A stretch of 64,000 nucleotides of DNA from contig CM063260.1 in assembly GCA_032158295.1 (NCBI GenBank), positions 6,767,501 to 6,831,500 on the forward strand, written 5' to 3'. Shown here in pieces: positions 59,501 to 64,000 of the stretch. This DNA comes from Pycnopodia helianthoides (lineage: Eukaryota; Echinodermata; Asteroidea; Forcipulatida; Asteriidae). Each line of letters begins with the position of its first letter. Within the stretch, counting starts at the first letter, position 1. The position numbers and the translations under genes were made by a program. The notes beneath the pieces were generated by a model. The model was not told where the DNA came from, did not search any database, and worked only from the letters and a program-made list of their open reading frames with translations.

Positions 59501-61511
59501 TGTGCAATTTTAATAGACACCGGACACCTTTGGTAGTTGTCAAAGACCAGTCCTCTCACTTGGTGTATCTCAACATATGCACAAAATAACAAACCTGTGA
59601 AAATTTGAACTCAATTGGTCGTCGAAGTTGCGAGATAATAATGGAAGAAAAAACACCCTTGTCACATGAAGTTGTGTGCTTTCAGATGCTTGATTTTGAG
59701 ACCTCACGCGTGAGGTCTCAAAATCAATTCAAATATTTTACTGAGAAATTACTTCTTTCTCAAAAAACTACGTTACTTCAGAGGGAGCCGTTTCTCACAA
59801 TGTTTTATACTATCAACAGCTTTCCATTGCTCGTTACCAAGTAAGTTTTTATGCTAACAATTATTTTGAGTAATTACCAATAGTGTCCAGTGCCGTTAAG
59901 TGTCTTTTTGTTTCTATCTTTCAGGCATTAGAAGAGGAGGATGAGAGAAAACGCTTAGCTACCGATCCTCATAATTTTGTCCCAAACTCAAACTACCGAC
60001 ACAAGTATAAGAACATCATTGGTGAAGAGAGTGCTTTGGAAGCTGCCAAGAACCTGACACCAAATAAACAGTTTGGAAATGGTGAGAAGACAAGCCCCCC
60101 CATCTAAACAAAGCCATTGGGAATGTATAAAGAACATGTTTGATATCGTTGCGTGTGCATTCTGCTTTTTAGCGCGGTGCGTGTGGTTTGAGGAACACCA
60201 TACATGTATCTGTATGTATGCAAATTGACTCAAAAAAGTGGCCGCCCATGGGTGGACTGTTGCTGTGTGTGACGCCAGTGCATTTACATAATGTGAATTG
60301 ACATGATAAATGCATACACAAGGAATAGTTTTATAATGTTTACAAAAGAGCCACAGAGCCTGGACTTCCGGCGGGCACATCTGTACACAGCTCAATGGAA
60401 GAATACAACAAATCTTATGTTTTATGGAGATTGCACTGTCTGATTTTCCTCAACTTTTGATATGAAGAAAGGGGGGACATCTCAAAAGCTGTACAGCTGT
60501 TGCTTTTGTAAATTTTGAATTTATGTGAAAATTATGACACAAAATATAAATTTACCCATTGAACCTGTGTAGCATCTTGCCCATCAGGAATAGCATTATA
60601 ATGTACGAGGTCACCCCTCTGTAAACAAATGTAACATGGTTTATAGTTTTCTCTGTTTGGCCAGCCCAAATAAGGCATTATGTCATTGTTTCTGTGCAAA
60701 CAAATATTACAATTTTTAAGAACATTTTGTGTGGCACTGCAAGGGAATGATTTTGTCAGTCAATTTTGCACAACATATTCAGACTGAAGATGTTTTGTGC
60801 ACACTGAATGCTTACTTTAAGTGGAAAATTATGATTTTGAGTAGTAACTGATACATTTGTCGTCTCTGGGCTTGTGCGTTAATCTTGGATAGTTTAAGGG
60901 GGTACAACATTGATGCAGTTTCTAATTTCATGATAAAAGTCTATTTTATTATAGACACTGGTTTTTTTCACTGACTTATTTATGTCAGGTAATAAACCTC
61001 ATTTGTGGTTCATTACTTGATATCTAAAGAACAACACTCCTCCCCCTTTGGGCGATCCTCTTACAATGGCACTTCCCAGGTTGTATCATAAACTGGGCAT
61101 GATCCCTGACTATACGACAGTGCACGGTTGTATGACTTCCAACTGGTAGCTCCTGAACAAAGATTTTTACAAAATTGGGAGACAACCATCAATGAGATAC
61201 TCCAGTTGGTAGATTACCTGGACATAAATCCTGGAGGTCCCAGGTTCAAGTCCCTGAAAAAAAACCTTTTCTTTGTTCAACCTTAAATGTACATTATTAG
61301 ATACATTTTGGCCTAGTTAATAGTTATCCATGCGAGCCAGTCCTAAAGGGTTCAAATCTAACTTAGATTTATTTATATATATACTTTTTTTATGACAGTT
61401 CCCAGTGAAAACAAGATGGACAAACGCTCAGTGGAGGAGACGCTTGATGCCATTCGGAAAAAGAAGAAGCAAAAGATTGGAGAAGCGTCATCCACAAGCC
61501 AGGACACGTGA
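53467..61511 (+). CDS. SPAG7: Sperm-associated antigen 7 homologue (R3H-type)
   Basis: Six exons (53467-53545, 57187-57343, 58195-58279, 58868-58957, 59925-60081, 61399-61511) give 681 nt and 226 aa; human SPAG7 has 227. Seen: [20 protein letters not shown], a Lys/Glu-rich coiled-coil-like stretch ([20 protein letters not shown]), [65 protein letters not shown] and [17 protein letters not shown] near the end. The middle part corresponds to the R3H nucleic-acid-binding domain of the family; the basic tail suggests a nuclear protein. Molecular role is poorly defined. All junction phases agree. Introns 1 and 4 carry several transposons. Confidence 0.96.
53846..55158. mobile_element. 1.3-kb foldback transposon with 9-bp target duplication
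   Basis: The left arm 53846-54444 and right arm 54561-55158 are near-perfect inverted copies of about 600 bp around a 116-bp centre. The outer ends are TAGACCCAGTAACTGGGGCG and its complement. GGGGTACGT flanks both sides (53837-53845 and 55159-55167). Arms differ at only a few bases, e.g. GGATTTATTAG against GGATTTGTTAG. The arms hold a small direct repeat of GCCGACAACA words. No transposase ORF. A 9-bp duplication with long inverted repeats fits foldback/Mutator-like elements (inference). Confidence 0.92.
55831..56829. mobile_element. hAT-like non-autonomous element
   Basis: Left end CAGGGGTTTCCCTTAAC, right end GCTAATTTCGAACCCTG (inverse CAGGGTTCGAAATTAGC). Subterminal GCGA/TCGCC-rich repeats lie at both sides (CGCCGGCCGGGCGA left, GGCGACCGGGCGACC right). 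GTGACA occurs immediately outside both ends. CAGGG termini are typical of hAT, though only 6 of the expected 8 target bases match. The internal ORF at 56,341 contains a duplicated word (YAMHGLPPV) but no transposase motif. Confidence 0.65.
57187..57343 (+). CDS. SPAG7: SPAG7 exon 2
   Basis: Acceptor TTTGTTTTTTTAG. Encodes [20 protein letters not shown] to [12 protein letters not shown], ending in phase 2 (GT/GTAAGA). Confidence 0.95.
57386..57841 (+). mobile_element. MITE family C, complete copy
   Basis: Left AGGTAGGGTCATAGATTGG, right CCAGTCTATGATGCTACCT, with TTAA at 57382-57385 and 57842-57845. Central hairpin 57561-57593 (TGAGAAGCGCTTCATG with a one-bulge complement). It starts 42 bp after the exon 2 donor. 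Confidence 0.8.
57846..57985 (-). mobile_element. MITE family C, truncated inverted copy
   Basis: AGGTAAGATCATTG shares the TTAA with the complete copy. AAGTTTCAG, TTGTTGAGAAAAC and AAGAAAGATACA are the reverse of the neighbour's 3' half. Confidence 0.55.
58195..58279 (+). CDS. SPAG7: SPAG7 exon 3
   Basis: Acceptor TTTGCATACAG. Encodes [20 protein letters not shown] then RFIILFKK, ending in phase 0 at AAAAAG/GTGAGT. Confidence 0.96.
58726..58782 (+). pseudogene. Duplicated, dead copy of SPAG7 exon 4
   Basis: The acceptor GGTTTGCAG and first 12 codons of exon 4 recur 142 bp upstream of the real exon ([12 protein letters not shown]), then decay to a TGA at 58780-58782 with no donor. The surrounding TTGATTGATT repeats probably drove the duplication. 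Confidence 0.75.
58868..58957 (+). CDS. SPAG7: SPAG7 exon 4
   Basis: Acceptor TGATTTGCAG. Encodes [20 protein letters not shown] then [10 protein letters not shown], ending in phase 0 at AAAAG/GTGAAT. Confidence 0.95.
58971..59485. repeat. Minisatellite, 45-bp unit, beside SPAG7 exon 4
   Basis: Around eleven units of CTGCAATACTCCTTACTAAG plus GAAGCAGACCATTAGTTAAG and GAGTT, some with CTCCCCACAGAAGC variants. It begins 13 bp after the exon 4 donor. Confidence 0.85.
59514..59895 (-). mobile_element. MITE family A, copy 3
   Basis: Reverse orientation. TTAA at 59510-59513 and 59896-59899, termini near GACACCGGACACCTTTGG and AATAGTGTCCAGTGCC. The central palindrome 59690-59727 is perfect (the G-T wobble of copies 1 and 2 is A-T here). 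The right end is 29 bp from the SPAG7 exon 5 acceptor. Confidence 0.85.
59925..60081 (+). CDS. SPAG7: SPAG7 exon 5
   Basis: Acceptor TTTCTATCTTTCAG. Encodes [20 protein letters not shown] through [10 protein letters not shown], ending in phase 1 at AATG/GTGAGA. Confidence 0.95.
60082..61398 (+). other. SPAG7: SPAG7 intron 5
   Basis: 1.3 kb, phase 1. Nothing recognised apart from a tRNA-derived SINE fragment at 61,190. Confidence 0.8.
61190..61300 (+). mobile_element. tRNA-derived SINE fragment
   Basis: A-box-like GATACTCCAGTTGGTAGA, B box AGGTTCAAGTCCC, then TTTTCTTTGTTCAACCTTAA, the tail shared with 28,948 and 33,258. Confidence 0.55.
61399..61511 (+). CDS. SPAG7: SPAG7 exon 6
   Basis: Acceptor TTTTTTATGACAG. 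Encodes [37 protein letters not shown], stop TGA. The basic KKKKQK could be a nuclear localisation signal. Confidence 0.95.
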
Positions 61512-61810
61512 CCTGTAGCTATCAACTAGTTCAGCGTGTTATCAACTAATTTGTGTGTGTTGAAGGTAAGGGATGAAGATTGGGGACTCGCCATTCACTA
61601 GCAAGGACACATGACCTGTGCCTATCAACTGATTCAACTTATCAATGTTTTATGAAGATCTAGCCTAGGCTTGTAATCTCAACCGACCCATCAACGGATT
61701 AAATATGATTTTCTCAACTAGCAAATGTTCTTCAAAAAGAAGGATGGAGACTGGAAAGTCATCGTTTTCTTCAAGAACTTTATTTCTTATCGACTACAGG
61801 TTGTGTGTTG

Positions 61811-61816
61811 AATAAA
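61811..61816 (+). terminator. SPAG7: Candidate poly(A) signal of SPAG7
   Basis: AATAAA 300 bp downstream of the stop codon. A weaker candidate follows near 61,962. Confidence 0.45.
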
Positions 61817-64000
61817 AAGTTTGAAAACTAAGGAGTCATCATCCACATCCGAACCCATTAATTGATTCACATTGTTATCAACTAATATGTCAAAGAATTG
61901 AGAATGAAGATTTGTACGTCGTCAAGGAGCTCCAAAACATGATTTGAGTGCGTCAATCAGTTTAATAAATTGTTTATCAACTAAAATATTGGTGCGTTGA
62001 ATGAAGAGGCTGAAGATGGGATAGTTGTGATTCACTTGCCAGATCACGCTAGCTGAATCAATCAACTAGTAACTTAAACTATAAGACCAGTTTGTGTACA
62101 GAAATCTTTGCAATGGTGGAGTTGATGTTAATAGCTACAGCTAGTCCACAATCATCTAGCTGAGTTTGCTAGCTGATACGTAGCATCAACAGCTGAAGCT
62201 GAAGAGTTAGGGAGGAGATGGAGCCAACATCCACAAGCCACATCAACTTTTCCTCATTCTTAGTTGAAATACCCTGGATGGAATGTGCTTAAGTCTGGCT
62301 GTCTGATTTCCAGTGACGAAAACTATTAACTTGTGATGAGTCTAAATGAATAGAGTCGACTAGAGTCAGCAGAACAGTACATGTATGCTTCATCAGTTGA
62401 ATCAACTATCAGCGTTATGAACACTAATCTTTGTGTGACTCATCAAATGTTAAGCAAGGGACTCCGAGTCCAAGGTCAAATTCAGTTTTGTGATCTACTC
62501 ATTTTCCAATAGATAGATAGAGAATGGAAAACAAATTTCAAGTCTCCAACCTCCCGTTAAAATGGTGTAAAATGCCACTGTGTTTGAAACCCTTAAAGTA
62601 TAGTTTTTGTCAAAATCAAAAACCGTTCGAGGACATCTTATTTCAACTAATGGTCTGAACATTTCTGTGCAGAGAATTTTTAGTTCATTCATGAATTCTG
62701 ATGATATCCAATCGATACGGCATTGCATCTGAGCTTATGACTGGTGCAGAAATTTCTCTTTGGAATGTACGGACCCACTTGTTTTTGATGTCTGGTGTCG
62801 CCATGTTCCAAATTTCACTCTACTTTGTCATGTTCCAAATTTCATTCTGAAAGAAAAAAATATAATGATATTTTACACCATTTAAACGTAAGGTTACAGA
62901 CTTGTAACAATTTCCCCATCTTTAGGAAAACTCTATCTATTGGAAAATTAGTGCCTTGCAAAACTCAAATTTACTTTGAAGTTCCTCTTTAACTAATTAC
63001 CAATCAGCATAAACAACTAGCTTAAACAAAAATGAATTAGCTTAGCAACTGCAGCAGTCTCTGTTTCTTTACGATGTTGTGCCAGAAATATTACGCTCCT
63101 TCTCCTGCATTGTCACTTTGTAAAAAATTGTAAATCAAATGACCCTATAGGTGCATACTCCGAGATGCCTCAAAATCTACCATCTGCTATGCTCACAATG
63201 GTAAGGGAACCCATGCCACACTTCTCTGTCTTTGTATTTGTATGGTTGATCAGTACCACAGATTGCTACTGCAGAAATTGACCAAGGTAGAGAACTTTTT
63301 CTCTTCCAATAGCGGCTCAAAATTCCATTGCAATTGAGCACAGCTGGTGGCTTCTCCAGTTTACCACTCTCATTGAGGCACTTTTGGCAATGGCTCTACT
63401 CTCCATATGTACATTTACATCAGCATGTGTGTGCCTCAAAATGTCACTGTTGTGGCACTGGCATAGTAGGGTTGTCATTGGTGTACATGTAGGAGGGTAA
63501 CTGACACTTTCCCACCATAGCAGGGCTTGATTTCTCAAATAACTTGGTTTGATCTTAACTGCTAATCAAAGTGTGATGTCATAAAATACTAATCACCATG
63601 GTAGTTTATGAAATTCATCTTAAAGATGAAGCCCAGTGCTTTGTGAAATTTAGCTCAGAAAGGCTCACTTAATATGACACATGTTCCTGCACTCCTTCAT
63701 CATCAAATCACCCTCACACTCCACCCACAAAATGCATATTGCAGATTTGCATTTGGCTGAATTGAAATGAAAACTCTGTTTGCAGTTGGCCGAATTGAAA
63801 TGAAAAATCTTTTTTGGGATTTTAAAGTATTGCACTGTTGTCTGACTTTTGGCGCACAGTGTCTGGGTCTTCTCTTGACGCCTTGTTTCTAATTAGGGCT
63901 TCAATTTCCAATGAGCCATATTGATGCTCCGTCGTTGAATTTGTAGGAAAGTTTGACTCAATATTATAAAATTCTGGCTGAAACGCTGACCTGAAATGCA
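61817..64000. other. 3' flank of SPAG7
   Basis: No gene recognised. A family E MITE lies at 62,454-62,988. Direct repeat AATTGAAATGAAAA near 63,760-63,805. Confidence 0.5.
62454..62988. mobile_element. MITE family E, copy 2
   Basis: Bounded by TTAA (62450-62453, 62989-62992). Shares TTTTGTGATCTACTCATTTTC, CAAGTCTCCAACCT and GGTTACAGACTTGTAAC, then CTCTATCTATTGGAAAAT, with the copy at 30,250. Confidence 0.75.

Overview
The window looks like nuclear DNA of a marine deuterostome invertebrate. An echinoderm, perhaps a sea star, is my best guess. This rests on AT-rich, repeat-dense sequence, kilobase-scale GT-AG introns, metazoan genes (POLR2D, SPAG7, two SLC7 cationic amino acid transporter genes) and many short TTAA-flanked transposons. 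The phylum call is inference; the genes were identified from their conserved protein motifs.

Layout. (1) 1-12397: the 3' part of a divergent CAT-type (SLC7) transporter on the + strand. Its first coding exon lies left of the window, so 1-4968 is probably intron. (2) 12398-19290: intergenic DNA with nested non-autonomous transposons. (3) 19296-29663: a promoter-like segment and candidate non-coding first exon, then repeats and a tandem array of nine tRNA-Leu(UAA) genes. This may be a long 5' UTR intron of the next gene. (4) 29664-44339: a canonical, complete CAT gene, 8 coding exons, 707 aa. (5) 44340-50694: repeat-bearing intergenic DNA. (6) 50695-53123, minus strand: POLR2D (RNA polymerase II subunit RPB4), 4 coding exons, 144 aa. 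(7) 53467-61511, plus strand: SPAG7, 6 coding exons, 226 aa, head-to-head with POLR2D across a 343-bp presumed bidirectional promoter. (8) 61512-64000: 3' flank with one more transposon.

The two CAT genes are head-to-tail paralogues. They share three intron positions and phases exactly, but the first has lost three introns that the second keeps. It has also lost landmark motifs of the family and carries an apparent frameshift in a cytoplasmic loop. The second gene is conventional and probably supplies cationic amino acid uptake at the plasma membrane. POLR2D and SPAG7 are unrelated housekeeping neighbours.

Most of the DNA is repeats. They include several TTAA-target MITE families, some with a central hairpin whose sequence changes while its pairing is kept. 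A 1.3-kb near-perfect foldback element with a 9-bp target duplication sits in SPAG7 intron 1. Other families are a hAT-like element, elements full of GGGTCA/TGACCC half-sites, elements with paired TGACGTCA sites inside the CAT introns, tRNA-derived SINEs, hammerhead-like relics, G-run elements and several minisatellites, some interrupted by insertions. I saw no reverse transcriptase, integrase or transposase ORF.
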